Program-made: the position numbers and the translations under genes
The notes under the pieces: model-generated
Told to the model about the DNA's origin: nothing
Databases searched by the model: none
The model's input: only the letters and a program-made list of their open reading frames with translations
Shown here: positions 24,801-39,800 of the stretch, piece by piece
Numbering within the stretch: position 1 is the first letter of the stretch
How the letters are laid out: every line of letters starts with the position of its first letter
Source of the DNA: Sinotaia quadrata
Lineage: Eukaryota > Mollusca > Gastropoda > Architaenioglossa > Viviparidae
Reading direction: 5' to 3'
DNA: 64,000 bases
Assembly: GCA_028829895.1 (NCBI GenBank)
Contig: CM054184.1
Coordinates: 28,097,701 to 28,161,700, forward strand

Positions 24801-27800
24801 CTCATCCACCCACTATTACTCCAAGTTAGTCCAACATAAGGTTTTAATTTATGTGCACAAATGTTAATAAATTTAACAATAAATTTATTTAATCAACAAT
24901 CAAATATACAACATATGGATATAATCAAAAGAGTGCTGATATTTACATAGCTTCACAATAATGTTTCATGAAGCATTAGATACTAATTCAGTTTATCCAA
25001 GCATAGACACCAGCAGTCAAATTAACATATATATATATAATCAAGTTCTTAGATGGTTTCATCATGGAAATAAGAGTGGAGTTTAGAGAGATAATTATAG
25101 TCAATGTACATAACCTTTTCTATGATGGCAGCTGTTGCTGGTACATGTTCACAATCACGCAGTTTGCAACAAGTCATTTTCTTTCTTATTAGATGAAGGT
25201 CTAATGTACCCCTTGTAAGCACATTACACAACTGTTCCAAAATCTACAATGAGCTCAAAGAACACACCATCCAGAATCATATGCACTATCAAGCACATCA
25301 GGAGGAATGTTCCCAAATCTTCGTGTGTGCTACTCAGCAAACCATGAGGAATGTTCGTGAATTCTCAAGAACAAACTTAAGCCTCAATTTCCGCCGTATT
25401 GGCTCTCGAATGGAATTCACAAGAATCAACTTACAGCAACATGTTTACTGGTAAGTTTGACAACAATGCTGGATAAACACACACAAATGTGATCTGATAG
25501 AGTACAACAGTCACTGAAGTCTGAAGATACAAAGGTTACAAATCCAAAGAAATGTTTGCTCATTTCTGCAAAAGTCAAATTAAGACAGCACTAACATTCA
25601 GGCATATTTTGTATCTAAACTGCTTCTCTCTCAGTCTCACACACATTCTCAATTTACAAATCTTCATTAGCCCGATACACATGCAGCATAGGAATATACT
25701 ATCAATCAAAATTCATAAATATAAGTTACAGCATAATCAAATTAGTGAATATAAAATAATGATTCAATTACATAAGCATTCTCTAATTTAAATCACAGAT
25801 CAATAGCAAACATTACAAAATATTTCTAAGTCCATTCTTTCTTTATCAATCAGTTAACCTACTATAGTATAAGCTAAAGATCTCCTTTATGACTAGACAA
25901 GAGTTATGTCAAAATCAAAGTGATTAGAATATAGAACTTTCTTCAACAAATTAGCTTTCGGCCTATCTCCATTTGATGAAGTTGTTATGAACAAGTGTGA
26001 GACTATTAGTAAAAAAAAATTACTCATCCTTTAGAACTGGTTTGGAATGCATCAACAAGTTCTAGCATGTTCTCCACCTGAGTTGTTTACTCCAACTCTG
26101 GCACTTACAAAAATATCATCATAAGTAGTGCCCAAGGTCAGTCATGATAAATTGGCAAAAATAAATATTTATTAAATTTAGAAATAGGGATAGGCAAATT
26201 TACTCTCCTAGAGTAATTTTACAGGATTCATCAGGTATTAATTACTACCTCTATTGTATGATAAAATAATACAGTACATCAACTATATGCTTTGTAAGAA
26301 AATTATTTCTACTTCATTATCCTGGCTTTGACATTAACATAACATATGAGCAAGTAAAATGTTTTTATAAACCCAGACTTAAATTGTTAGTTTGTTACCT
26401 TTAATGAGTTTAATCTGATCCTCAATGGACAGTTGAGAGAAACCTGGAATAGCTTTCATGAATGCAATATATCGTCTAACTGACTCATCCAGAAGCTGAC
26501 TAAACATGGCCACAATTGGTTGGCGTCCATCTATATCCAGGCCCGTATGTGTAAAAATATCATGATATTCCTCTTCCGACACAGGTCCAAGTGAGCCAAA
26601 CATTTCCTGCTTTAATTTGCATCTATCCTGAAACAGCAACCCAAATAATTTTATATCCTGCTTCTAATATTACCTCATTAATAAAGTGTCCTGAAACAGC
26701 AACCCAAATAATTTTATATCCTGCTTCTAATATTACCTCATTAATAAAACGTCATCAAACAGCAACCCAAGTAATTTAAATCATGCTTCTAATAAAAGTA
26801 ATATTACCTCATTAATAAAGTGTCCTGAAACAGCAACCCAAGTAATTTTAAATCCTGCTTCTAATATTACTCATTAATAAAGCATCCTGAAACAGCAACC
26901 CAAGTAATTTTAAATACTGCTTCTAATATTACCTCATTAATAAAGTGTCCTGAAACAGCAACCCAAGTAATTTTAAATCCTGCTTCTAATATTACCTCAT
27001 TAATAAAGCGTCCTGAAACAGCAACCCAAGTAATTTTAAATCCTGCTTCTAATATTACCTCATTAATAAAGCGTCCTAAAACAGCAACCCAAGTAATTTT
27101 AAATACTGCTTCTAATATTACCTCATTAATAAAGCATCATGAAACTGCAACCCAAGTAATTTTAAATCCTGCTTCTAGTATTACCTCATTAATAAAGCGT
27201 CATGAAACAGCAACCCCAAAATAATTTAAAATCCTGCTTCTAATATTACCTCATTAATAAAGCATCATGAAACATCAACCCCAAAATAATTTAAAATCCT
27301 GCTTCTGGTGTTATTTCATGAAAATATTCTGCAAATATAAATACTAGCTATCAATGTATCATCATTACAAGAGACACTAATGTGTTTAAATGTGTTGTAT
27401 TAATATTTCTATATGTTTAGACAGGTTATTTATCCAGGTATCTGCTGCAGTCTACCAGCTAATACTTAGGATAATAACAAAAGTTTGTTGAGAGTTTACT
27501 GCTATTTACAAAGTTCAAAATGGCATAAGTAAACCAAACTACAGTAAAACTCCTTTAATCCGGCATCGTCGGAACCAGCCCAATGCCAGTTTATCAAATA
27601 TGCCAGATTATCGAGCAGTATTTATATACACACATTTTAAAAGCCCAATCTGAATAGGTGGTTATATACATGTGGAACAGCATATAAGCCTTTTCTATCT
27701 CACTTATGTGTACAAACATTGTTCGTTTTAGCTTAACATTGTACTTAACATGCTTTATTTTATATGAATTACCAAATCTCTCTTTGTGCATACATAATAG

Positions 27801-30800
27801 GAATGTTTTCTGACCTTGAGGGTACTAGTTCTGGTTACTGTAAACAAAACACCTCATTCTCAGCTGTGTAACTATACGTATTCCCCACATTTTATTCACT
27901 CTTGCAAAGAAATTTCCTCACAAATTAAGACCACTCTGTGAAATGTCACAAACTTCATAGGTCATTCATTACCACTTTTTAATATTGAAGGCCATATCGA
28001 CAATTGAATTGCACTGAAACCGATATTTATCACAACTGTTCCACTTCGTCACTCATTGCAGGTCATCAACATTTTTTTCTGTTTCCATGATAATCGGAGG
28101 CTGTGGTGTATTCTGCATCTTTTACTCTGCTCTTGCAAATATGTCTCGGATGTTGACTTGTCTATGGGATAAAGCCATTTTTGCATAAAATTGATTCAGG
28201 ATGAGGTGAAGATTTATCACTTCGGAAACATTGTATTTGGCATTGCTCTCTGCGAATTCAACAAATTTGCTGATAAATTCTGTAGCTTGTTGCCAGGTGT
28301 ATCATGGCTTGTCATCCATGTCCTCTTCTTCCTCCGTCTCTTGCAGCTTCTGGGGGTTGAGAATGCTCTCAATGATTTCAGAATCTGTCAAGGTTTCAAC
28401 AATTGGTTCTTCGTTATCCCTGTTAACCCATTCTTCGATTTCATCATCGGTAAGGTTACAAATTGGGTTCATCTCAGAGGCACTGTCAACAAAGTTGCAA
28501 ATAGAGGCACCGCTAGGAAGATCTTCTTCAACGAAGGTCATAAATCTGTCTTATTGAGGACGTCCAAAAAGAAAGCCAGGTCAAACAATTATGTAAACCT
28601 GTATGAACCCACACTTTTATGGTTATTGCAGTAATATTTCTGTGAGAAGCGTGGCGGTGATTTTAGCCGCTTGAAAGACTTGTCACTTTCTCTTTAAAAC
28701 CTTACTTCCCACAGAAAATATCCGCGGTTGTATCTATCAGATTACCAGGTGGGCTGGATTAATGGAGTTTTATTGTATTTTATTGTATTTCATTTATCAA
28801 AGACTGCTGTTTCTTTCAAGGATATAAATTATATTTGAAAGTACATTTTAAAAATATTTTTTGATAAATTATATCCAGTGAGACAAAAATGTTAATATAC
28901 ATATATATACACATAAAATTACATTAATCTAAAATGTGTTTATGGAAGAAGATTAATGACAAACCTTTTTTGTTCATTATTTATATACCATTAACTTACA
29001 GTTTAAAAAAACCACATACAACCACAAGAACAAAACAGGTTAAGGCATTGAAGCAAAAATTGAAGGTTTCAGTTTTCAGTTATTAAAAACCAGTTAGTGG
29101 TACACTATCAAAGAAATTATTATATGACATCAAACAATAGGTAGTCATTATTTAGGATTTGACTTGAAATTGCAGTGGGATGGGGGAAAATGACCACGAC
29201 TAAGTAATCTTCAACCAGCAACCTTAAAGTGTCTAAATGGTGAAGATATTTCCATATAGCAAAAGTATACTATTCCCTTACATCATGCAAATTATTCTTC
29301 ACTACCCAGAGACTGATTCAAAACTTATCTACTTCACATCTTAAATTGTGATTATAAAAGAAAAGAAAATAATACTAGCAACAGTAAACACATGAATGAA
29401 TATTTTGCTTTGAAAGACTTAAAAGATAATTTAATAAAAATAAATTAAATTCTTTAGGGGTGTGATTTATTGCATTTTATGTATTTATTTATTAAAGATT
29501 CTGGTTCACTATGCTGAAGTATTTGTACTGATACTGTGAACTATAGCTGTCTTGATAATGTGCTCTATTGGTGCTTTAAGAGCATGAACCTAAAGTTGCT
29601 ATGATAGTGTGTATACAGGTAATATGATAATGTGTACTAAAGCTGCTATTTTAGTGTAAAAATAGGTGTTTTGATAGTGTGCATTGTAGGTGTTTCAACA
29701 TGTTCTCTAGGAGTTATAGGGTAATAGTGTGCACTAGAGGTGCTATGATCCTCTTCACTATATCTATTTTACTGTACACTATGGGAATAGTGATACTGCA
29801 ATTACAGCTGTTATGATAACATGCAAAATAAGTGCCATGATACTGTGCAGTTTAGGTGCTGGTAAGTGTGTGCACTATAGCTGCTTTGATATTATGAAAT
29901 ATAGATTAGAAGTGATTGTTAACATGCACAAAACTGTTATAATATTTTGTACTATAAGTGATATAAATATGTACATTCTGAGCACTATATTTGGTAAGAT
30001 ATTGTGCATTACAGGTAATAGTCTAATATAGGTGCTATGAAACTGAGTACTATAACTGTGATGACAATGTGAACTATAACCGCTTTGAAAACATAGGCTG
30101 CTGTTATACTGTTCACTTAAGTTGTTTTGATAATGTGCACTATAAAACTTTTGATAACATGTAATATAGCTGCTGTAATACTGTTCACTAAAGTTGCTTT
30201 GATAATATAATGTGTACTATAGAAGTTTAGATAACATGCAATTTAGCTGCTGTAATACTGTTCACTAAAGTTGCTGATAATGTGTACTATAGCATCTTTG
30301 ATAACATGCACTATAGCTGCTTTGAATCCATGCACTATAGGTGATATGATATTGTGCACTATAGTCTCTGATAGTGTACACTACATTGTTTTAATACTGC
30401 AGATTACAGAATAGCAAGCATTATAGCTGTTTTGATAATGTATTTAATGCTTATAGAAGACAAATGTCACATGAAAAATTCCAGTCAGCTCCTTTTTATC
30501 TAAAAAACTATTTTCTTGTAACACCACTGTCAGAAGAATTACAATAATTGAAATGAAACTAAATTTAAATAAAATAAACAAATAAACAGCAGAAACTACT
30601 TTTCTTTTTTTACAAAGTTACTAAAAAGGTTTTAAAGGTGTCTGTAAGTACCTGATTTTTTTGGTTTTAATAAAATTCCAGAAGACAAATTAATCTGAAT
30701 AAAATCTAAAGTGATTTTTATTTGGAGAACTTATTATCTTTACAATTAAGATGTGACACTGATTTAACTGTAGTATTGCATAACATGCACCACACAGTGT

Positions 30801-33800
30801 TGAAGTACCCAACTAAACAAGAACAATGAAAAACTCTTGAAACCTTGGTCTGGTCTCATGTCTCTAGTGTTCTCACTGTCAATACTCTCTGCTTCCTGTT
30901 ACAATCATTGCCAAAATCAATACTATCTTCAATAATTGGACACCACTTCAATAGCAGAACCTTTCTGCATTAATAATTCTACTGCTTCTAGCAACCGAAG
31001 TTGTTAGCTTTTGCTATTTTGATCATGCTTCCAGCAACTCTGAATGCTGTAGCAAAACTAGCAAACAATAGTATGACAAGGTCCACCGGGAAAATTGGAA
31101 TGAGGAAATGTTTAGGATTAATAGTAGAGTCGCTTCCCTTCATGCACTACAATTTTTTTCATTTTATCCTTTTTGTTAACTAGCTACTACCTGCAAATGC
31201 TAAAACACCATAAACCATGAAAAAATAAATACGATGTTACACTCACAAAACAATCTTTCTGCTTTTCTAAGAGCTCCTCCTTGGTAAAATTGCCATTGGT
31301 AATTATATATTTGTCATGTGCTTCTACTAGATGGTTTACAATCTGCTGTAGCTCCTCTTCAGCTGCCAAGGGTGATGCTGGTGGTGATAATGAACTAGAT
31401 GAGGATGCTACAAATGTAGATGATGGTGAAACTGAAAGTGGTGACTGCTCTACTGCTGTGGATGTGTGACTGAAAGATGAAGCTTGAGATAATCCATTCG
31501 ATAAGGGAGAAGTGGAACAATTTGACAAAGGAGAGACTGTTTCATCCATTCGCCCCCTCTCTTCGCACAGATTGTAGAACACGTTGCCTTCAATCACTGA
31601 TGAGGTCATGGCAAGATCTGACTGCTCTGTAGGATGATACAGAGTGGTGCCAGTGTGTGAATATGGACAAGTTGTTTGACTACCAAATTCAGAACTAATG
31701 TCATTAACAGTAGCATAAGGTGATGGTGTTACTGAAGTTAAGCTGTTATCTAATGAACAATGACCACTGTTGGAAGGAAAACAAAAACTGGTTCTTGTAA
31801 CAGACTTTGATGATGATCCCTCAGTTTTCTTGGCCTCCAAAATGTCTTGTGTGCGTTTAGCATGCGTATAGCGTCCAGTTTTAATAGCTGCAAATATATC
31901 AAATATAAATTAATGTTCATCATCAAATATAAATTTTTATTTAGTTTTATGATGTAAAAGAGTTTATTTTTGTCTAAGAGAATAGAAGAATACATTTATC
32001 ATAATTAATATCTATTTGCTATGTCTTTTATTAGTACTAACCTAATCTGTTTAGAAGGTTTCACAATTTCAAATGATCCATATCAGATAACATAGTAGCA
32101 AGAAATGTCTCCTCAAAAGCAGCAATCGCATCTTGAAGGATGGACCACAATTGATAGCAGCATCACTGCTGTATGGGCATAGATTCTAGTGTTAGTGTAG
32201 CAAGTTTAAAAATTGAGATAAACAGCAGCTCATAAGAACAGAATGTAACTGCAATGTCAATGATGTATTTGGAATGATTTTTAGAGTCAGTGTAGTGAGT
32301 TAAAGAAGTTGAAATTTCTGCTTAAAAGGATCACAACTAATTGCAACATAAGTGATGTATTGGGCATGGTTTTTAGTGTCAGTGTAGTGAGTTAACCCTT
32401 TGACTTCCAGCCATGCTTTTGAGTGTGGTTCATAGGTCAAAAGCAACAGAGATCATGTGACTGAAGTCATGTGATAGCAACACAAATCACTGCAAATGGC
32501 AGCCACCTTTGTTTATCTTTAGCTTTCATTTTTGATTGATTTTCTTCATTTCTTTTGTCAAAGTTGTGAAGTGTGACTTTCTCTAGCAGCCAAAATGACG
32601 CCTAAGTGATTCAGTGCTGAGGAGGCAGCTTAGTTTTTGATGGAATTGCCTGATGATGGTGATGTTAGTGATGAAGAAACTAGTGGTGATGAAGGGGATT
32701 ATGTTGTGGAAGATATCAAGAACACTACTTCAGACTCTTATTGAATGATTCTGGAGCACAACCGAGTATGTCAATAGGTAGACATTGTCGCGGTATATGT
32801 GAGTATCATGTTAGTGGACAAAATTGTCAAAGCGAAGTAAACACTGAGCAGCAGTCTATGCATACTGATTCTTTTGATATTCATATTGATAAACAGCATC
32901 CTTTTTATTATGGTAAGCATGGGCCAACAGACAACTTTATGCTCAATTGATTGAGTTCTTTGATCTGCTGTTTCTTGCCAATTTGGTGACTCTCATAGCA
33001 CAGCAAACCAATCTTTATGCTAATCAGATGAAAAATGCTTCTGGTGCTGTTGTGTGGGATAATGACACTACTGAGGAAGGAGTTAGAGCATACCAATGTA
33101 TTTTATAAAAATTCACTCTCCAAGAGACAGAAATGAATTGCCAGTGACACATCTGCTTTTCAGAAAAATCATTATTGATGTTATTGTGCAGGGATGGGGG
33201 TCATGATTGATACCACCAGAATGTGTTTGCTGCACCATAGAGTGAGTAAAAACATTACATTAGTGATTGTCAGTGTCAACATGTTATGTATTTGTGATGA
33301 GTTAGGCATTTGGACAGAAGAATACATGCATCAGTTGGAACTAAATTGTATTTTATTTCATTACAACATAAACACTCTCTGGCTGTGTTCCAATACATCC
33401 TCAATATTTTTGTGTAATATGTAAAGAAAATGGAAACAACATTTTTACTAATGTTTTAATTGATTCCCCACCACCACCACCACCACGCTGAGCAAGAAAA
33501 GTGTAGATTACCTTCCTTGTTACACAGTAGTCTTCCATTTGAAGCAAATAATTATTAGCGATTGATTCTCCATTCACTTCCCAACATTAGTTTACTACAT
33601 TAATTATTATTTAATATATTCAGAGATAACTGTTTTTACAAAATTAATTAAATAGTTAGAGAAATCAAAGTGTTAAAGAAGGTTAGATAAATAATTTACA
33701 GATCAAAGGATCACAACTAATTGCAGCATCAAAGCTATATTTGGTATGGTTTCTGGTGTCAGAACAGTGTTAAGAAAGGTGAGATAAAAAAATTTGCAGC

Positions 33801-36800
33801 TCAAAGGATCACAACTAATTGCAGCAAAGCTGTATATGGCATGGTTTCTGGTGCCATTGTAGTGAGTTAAGATAAATAATTTGCAGCTCAAAGGACCACA
33901 ACTAAGTGAAGCATCAAAGCTGTATTTGGTGTCAGTGTATTGAGTTAAGGAAGTTGAGATAACATAGATGCTCCAATTTGGAGATATTCTGAAGATGCCA
34001 AATGAAAATTACTATTAAAAGATTGATTTAATAAATATATTTACATTGTTTGGCATTTTATATACAACATACTGAAATATGTGTCTAATATGAATGGACA
34101 TTCTACTTTCACTTTCCACGTGTAGTGAACAGCATTAAGAAATAAGTGATTCAGTTAGAACTAGTGTCTCATATCTATTACAAATATTTTCCCTCCTTAT
34201 TTCAAAATCTCCAGCTAAATAAGTCAGGCTTTTCTTTCCTTACCACTAGAGGAAATATTTCTCTTAAAATTATATCTCATAAATATGTGTGTGTTAAAAT
34301 TATATCTCATAAATATGTGTGTGTTAAAATTATATCTCACAAATATGTGTGTGTTAAAATTATATCTCATAAATATATGTGTGTGTTAAAATTATATCTC
34401 ATAAATATGTGTGTGTTAAAATTATATCTCATAAATATGTGTGTGTTAAAATTATATCTCATAAATATGTGTGTGTGTTAAAATTATATCTCATAAATAT
34501 GTGTGTGTTAAAATTATATCTCATAAATATGTGTGTGTGTGTTTTATGAAAACAAAGTAGCCTTATCTATAGATTCTAAAGTCAATAACATTATTCTGGA
34601 GCTCCATTTTTGGTTAATTTTTTAATACATTTGTATTTACATATGATTAGTGTGAATGTATTTGTATTAAATTTGATTAATGTGCAATCCTCAAAATCTA
34701 CCTATGAGTAACTCGCAATTTGAAATGTCAACTCGCTAGCAAAAGAATGCCAACAATAAAGAGAGGGAGGGGCAGGGAACGATAACTGCTAACATCAAAT
34801 ATATAATTATAGGTTCAAGCAAACAAAAAGAACTAATTAGATATTTGTCTTTTGTCATAATATTAATAAAAATACTTCAGTTTTACATTTTATAAAACAT
34901 AATAATTGCTGCCTTTATAAAAACATTTTACTTAATGTATATATATCAGTTACTGCCACCTTGCTTTTTTATTTGCATTTGAAGAATTAATTTCTCACGA
35001 CACACATCCCCAATAACAATAGCTTCGTCCACTCCTACAGATTCACCAATTTGCTGTTATATGCTGGGCCATGATTATTCCATGCAATTGGCTTCATTAA
35101 CACTTTTTAAAACACATACGACTGCTTCATTGTCACTTATTATGTTGGATACTGAAAATTTAAACAAACACAAATGAAAAAGAATTCCCTAAAACAAATC
35201 CTGGGAAACTAACACACAACATGTGACACCCATGTTGATCACATGATATCTGACGGGGACAGGTACTTGTTGACAAAATCAACTCTTCTGGTTGTGGAGT
35301 TGGTCAAAAAAATTTCCAACACCTGAAATTTTAGAAGATAGACTCCCCACTGTAGTTTATTACTAATATCATAGAGCATCAAATTATACACTTATATGTA
35401 TGAATATGATGTAAATAAATGAAGTGGCATTCATAGATTTCATTTTAAAACTATTTTTCAATCAAACAATAACTTTAAAAAAACCTCAAAATATAATGTT
35501 TATCTAAAATTGAATTGTTTTTTTAAAAAGATTGCTTCTAATAGGTCCGGTTTCATTATGGACTTGATTCTGAAGGCAGAAAACAAATGTTTCACAGTGA
35601 CTTGAGTCAGTGATAATGTTGTGACAGTCAAAGAAGCATCCTGAATAATCTCATTATGACATGAATTTTTAGTGCTCAATTCAGAAGTACGGTCAAATTT
35701 CTCAACCTCTTTCAGTAATTGGTTAAAAATTTATTTTGAATTTAGTTAGATATGATGGAGTTTCTCTTTTCCCAGATTTAAGTGTCGACATTTGGATCAA
35801 TCCTGTATGTTTAGATATTTTTCAAAATCTTCATCTTCATAGCTACTGTTGATGATGATTGAATGCTGTGTTGAAATGAAATGCCAGATCTGCTATTAAG
35901 TACTAAATGGCCAGGATGACAAATATCAAAACTAATGCCTATATAAGAAATAAGTTTACAGAAATAGAAAAGTGAGCCATACATGCTATACTATTGCAAG
36001 GTGATTGTCCAATGACTTGAAGAGAAATAACATATCATTTGTCATAGTTATCATAGTTAGCTGGCTTATATGTACCATAATGGTAACAGTAACCAAGAAT
36101 CATTATACAGTTTAAAACAATCTGTTTCAAGTGAATGGACATCCAGAATGAAATATTTTTTCCAAGGCAGATAAAAACCGTAATTACATGTATCCAGCCA
36201 CAGTTCAGACAGGTTCATTTTAGAAACTTCAGCAAATCTATATCTCTACCTTTTATTGCTACATGTCAACAAATCTTTCTTTGTCGTGACCACACAATAC
36301 TGCTTTTTTCTGTACACCAACAAATCTTTTATTTCTGTTTGTAGGTAAGACCACTCAAATTTTGAAGTCTGGCCAAATAAGCTGATATTTGCAGGTTATG
36401 TTATCTACTTCAAAGTAAGTTTGCATACAAAATTTTGGAGCTTTAGCTTTAAAAAGTTTAATAGAAAAAAAGTTATGATGGTTCAAAGTTTGGCGTAAAT
36501 TGCAGGAAAAACCTAACTTTTCAAACGGCAAGTGATCAAAAACTGAATAAAACATCTCTTTTGGAATCTGTAAATAAAAACTACTTCATGTACATCATCT
36601 AAATTTGGCATACTTGCTCTTTAGAGTATAGACATTTACAGGGTGAAGTTTTAGACAATCTTTTTTGTATAGATTTAGAAATATAACATCTCAAAAATGT
36701 AGTTTCATGCAATACATCCACACACTTGTTGAAGAGGAAAAAAGGTAAAATGAAACATTTATTATAATGCAATGTTTCTAATTTCTGTAACTGACAGCAT

Positions 36801-39800
36801 GATCATTCTAACTAAATAAAGTCATAAATTATATTTTAACAATGTATGCATGTATTTTAACAATTTAAAAAAACAGTTCAAAACTAGCGAAACTGATGCT
36901 CTTTAATTTTTTAGTAGTTCAACAGGAGTTGTAATTATTAGTATCTTTATTTTTAATAGGAGTCTCTTTGTTTCATAAAATAAGACATTAACATTCTAAA
37001 AATATCTTGAAAATTAAAGCTAATTTTACTTATAATACTTATATGCCTACTGTATCAGTGTATACTGTATGTCTAAGGGTTGAGTAGCATGTTACTCCTC
37101 ATCGTTGTCCTGATCTCAATTTTTACCAACATCAATTCACTCACTGACTGACTCATACTCTTATTATTATATATATATATATATCTTAACCCTGATCAGT
37201 CATTCAATGACAAATTCTAATTATAATTTAAGATCCGAGTTATAATAAAATAGCGAAAAGTACTGGTCAGCTACAGACGAACAGACAAAAATTCTTCAGG
37301 TGACAATAATGCGTTAAGAGTTGTCGTTCTTTATTTTGGATTGGTGCTTTATAAAATTAATTTAAAATATTGCCAATTAGTTAGTATATTTTATTAAAAA
37401 AAATAATCTCATCATGAATTATCGTTTAATCATTTCCAGTCTGTATTTCGTGTATAGGATTGTTTTCAATATAAGCAGTTTGTCTTAACAAATCATCACC
37501 TTCTTGCAAATATATTTTAAATGGCCAATATTTAGCTAACCTCGTTAGTGATCAAAATAAAACTTTCTAACAAATCGTAACCTAAAAATAATGAATGATC
37601 GTTTTACTGAGGCAATATTTTGATGAAATTTAATAGTTTTGTTAAAACTTAACGCAAAATGTTGTCTAGTTGATCCATTTTAAAACAAGTCTTGTCCAAG
37701 ATGGCGATCTCTCTTCGGCATGGGTGCGAACAAACTAATAGGGTTACCCGCGTTCATTGCCAATCAACTTTCTGGGATAGAGACTTCTGGTTTATATTAT
37801 ATACCATTTTAAAGGGGAAAAAAAAATGACCTTTTCAACAATATAAAGGAGGCTGACAGATGATAATGGGTTCCGAAGTTATAATGTGTCAAACATAACA
37901 CATAAATTGGACTCTAATTTTCTACAGTAAAAATTTTTAAAAATTAAATGAACAGATTCTTATGTTAAAAGTCATTATCTTAGCTTTCCATAGATATAAG
38001 ATTTATTTTTATTGGTTGAATCCTGTAAAGTTGATAGTGCATTATGTGAGCATACCCAAAAACGATGCCATTTTCAAATCTTGCCACGGGCACTTCAGTA
38101 CACTTTACCAGCTGTGAGTTTATCGATCAAAAAGTAATAAATATGTCATTCAAATGTACAAATGAAACATATATTTAACGTTGGAAGATTCCTTTATTTA
38201 TTAAAACAATTTTCACCCATTTTTTTCTTCTAATTACCGATATAGACAGTTTTCAAAAAGAGTGAAATCAGTCAAAATGTGACTTTGTCTCCAGTCTCCA
38301 TATAGCGAGTGGTCTTACCTACTGTTTGCCACATAGTATGACATACTCTTACACTGTCACTTCACTGTCAGTGTCATTTCAAGCCATTCATTTCTGGTGA
38401 CCAAATACTTTTTTATAAATTTTATTATTTTGTTGCCACTCACGATTCGTAATTGCATATGCAACATTTGGGTCACTGTGTTTGTAGTTTGACTGGTTTT
38501 ATTCCAGAGAAGCTGGTTTCTAAAATCTTGTCTGAAATTATATTTATCATTACTGGAAATATAAATAATACTTAATGAAAAACAGTATGTTAATGTCTAA
38601 TGTGTTAAAGTCTGAAATAAAGTGATATTTAAAGTATGAAATGCCATGACTAAATTACCGTCTTTAGACATTCCAACTGCCAAGCATTTCAAGTGACGAC
38701 ACTTGGGACAAATCTTTCGTTTGCCAACAAGAATATCACAGTTTCCATTGCCAATGCATTTGTACTCTTCACTGCGTATCAAACTTCGCCGGAAAAATCC
38801 CTGTAGAAAAAATTGTTGAACCTATGCTCTATATTTCATATAGGATCAAATAAACCTTAATTTACTAATGTTATAAAAAATGTATAATTATCATATTTTT
38901 ATTAATTTTGTATGGAAAATTTATAATTATCATATTTTTATTAATTTTGTGTGGAAAATTTAACATATTTTTATTAATTTTGTATGAAAAATTCTGTAAA
39001 AGATAAACAATTTTTTTAAAAAGAAAAAATGTTCAGAATTAAAAATATTTATATGTATATTAATTTTTTTACATATATGCATATGCTGGAGAAAAAGGAC
39101 AGCGTGCAGTTAACTTTCATTAGTAAAATATGAATGTACATTAATTCGAAAAGTATTTGTAAAGTGTGCACAAGTCACTATCAGTATCACACAGACAATT
39201 CCTAAACTGCCAGAAGAGTCTAACTGATGGATCAAGAAATCAAATTTGAAATCAGTATTTAAATTTATGCAATTTGTAAAAATATTCATTTAAAACATAT
39301 TTATATTTATGCAAGAGAAAGATCTACACTGTAAACTTGCTTTCCTGTAGCTATAATCATTTTCTGCTGGGCAGCACATGTTATACAGATGATAAAAGAT
39401 CAATTATTCATGATATTCATCTCCATGTGTTCTTGACAGAAAAGTGCAACCAATTAGGAATTTATTTCTCTTCAATCAGGTGACAATAAATGGATATCAT
39501 CTATTAACAAGATAATTTAATCTTTAAAAATTACCCTTAACCTTTCTTGTAAGTAAATTAAAGCAGTGCAAGTAATATAATTCTTAATAGTATAATAAAT
39601 ATCTCAAATAATATAAATGCATTTCTCACAAAATGTTACCAAAAGGAAATAATTACTTTCTTTAAAAGTGAAGAAATTAATGGAAAGAGACCATGGAAAT
39701 TAGATTTTTTCTTGTTTTTTAGCTGAAATATTTAGTAGGTAGTGGTACCAAAAAATAAATAATAAAATCAAGCATTCAGTTTTGTTATTTTCATTTAAAA

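Noticed and set aside
28191..28634. Plus-strand frames of 147 and 108 residues
   Set aside because: They lie opposite the recognisable Tigger-like transposase tail and show no domain.
35300..36350. Possible transposase remnants on the minus strand
   Set aside because: Translated fragments gave only chance-level resemblance to piggyBac tails; no ends or target duplications were found.
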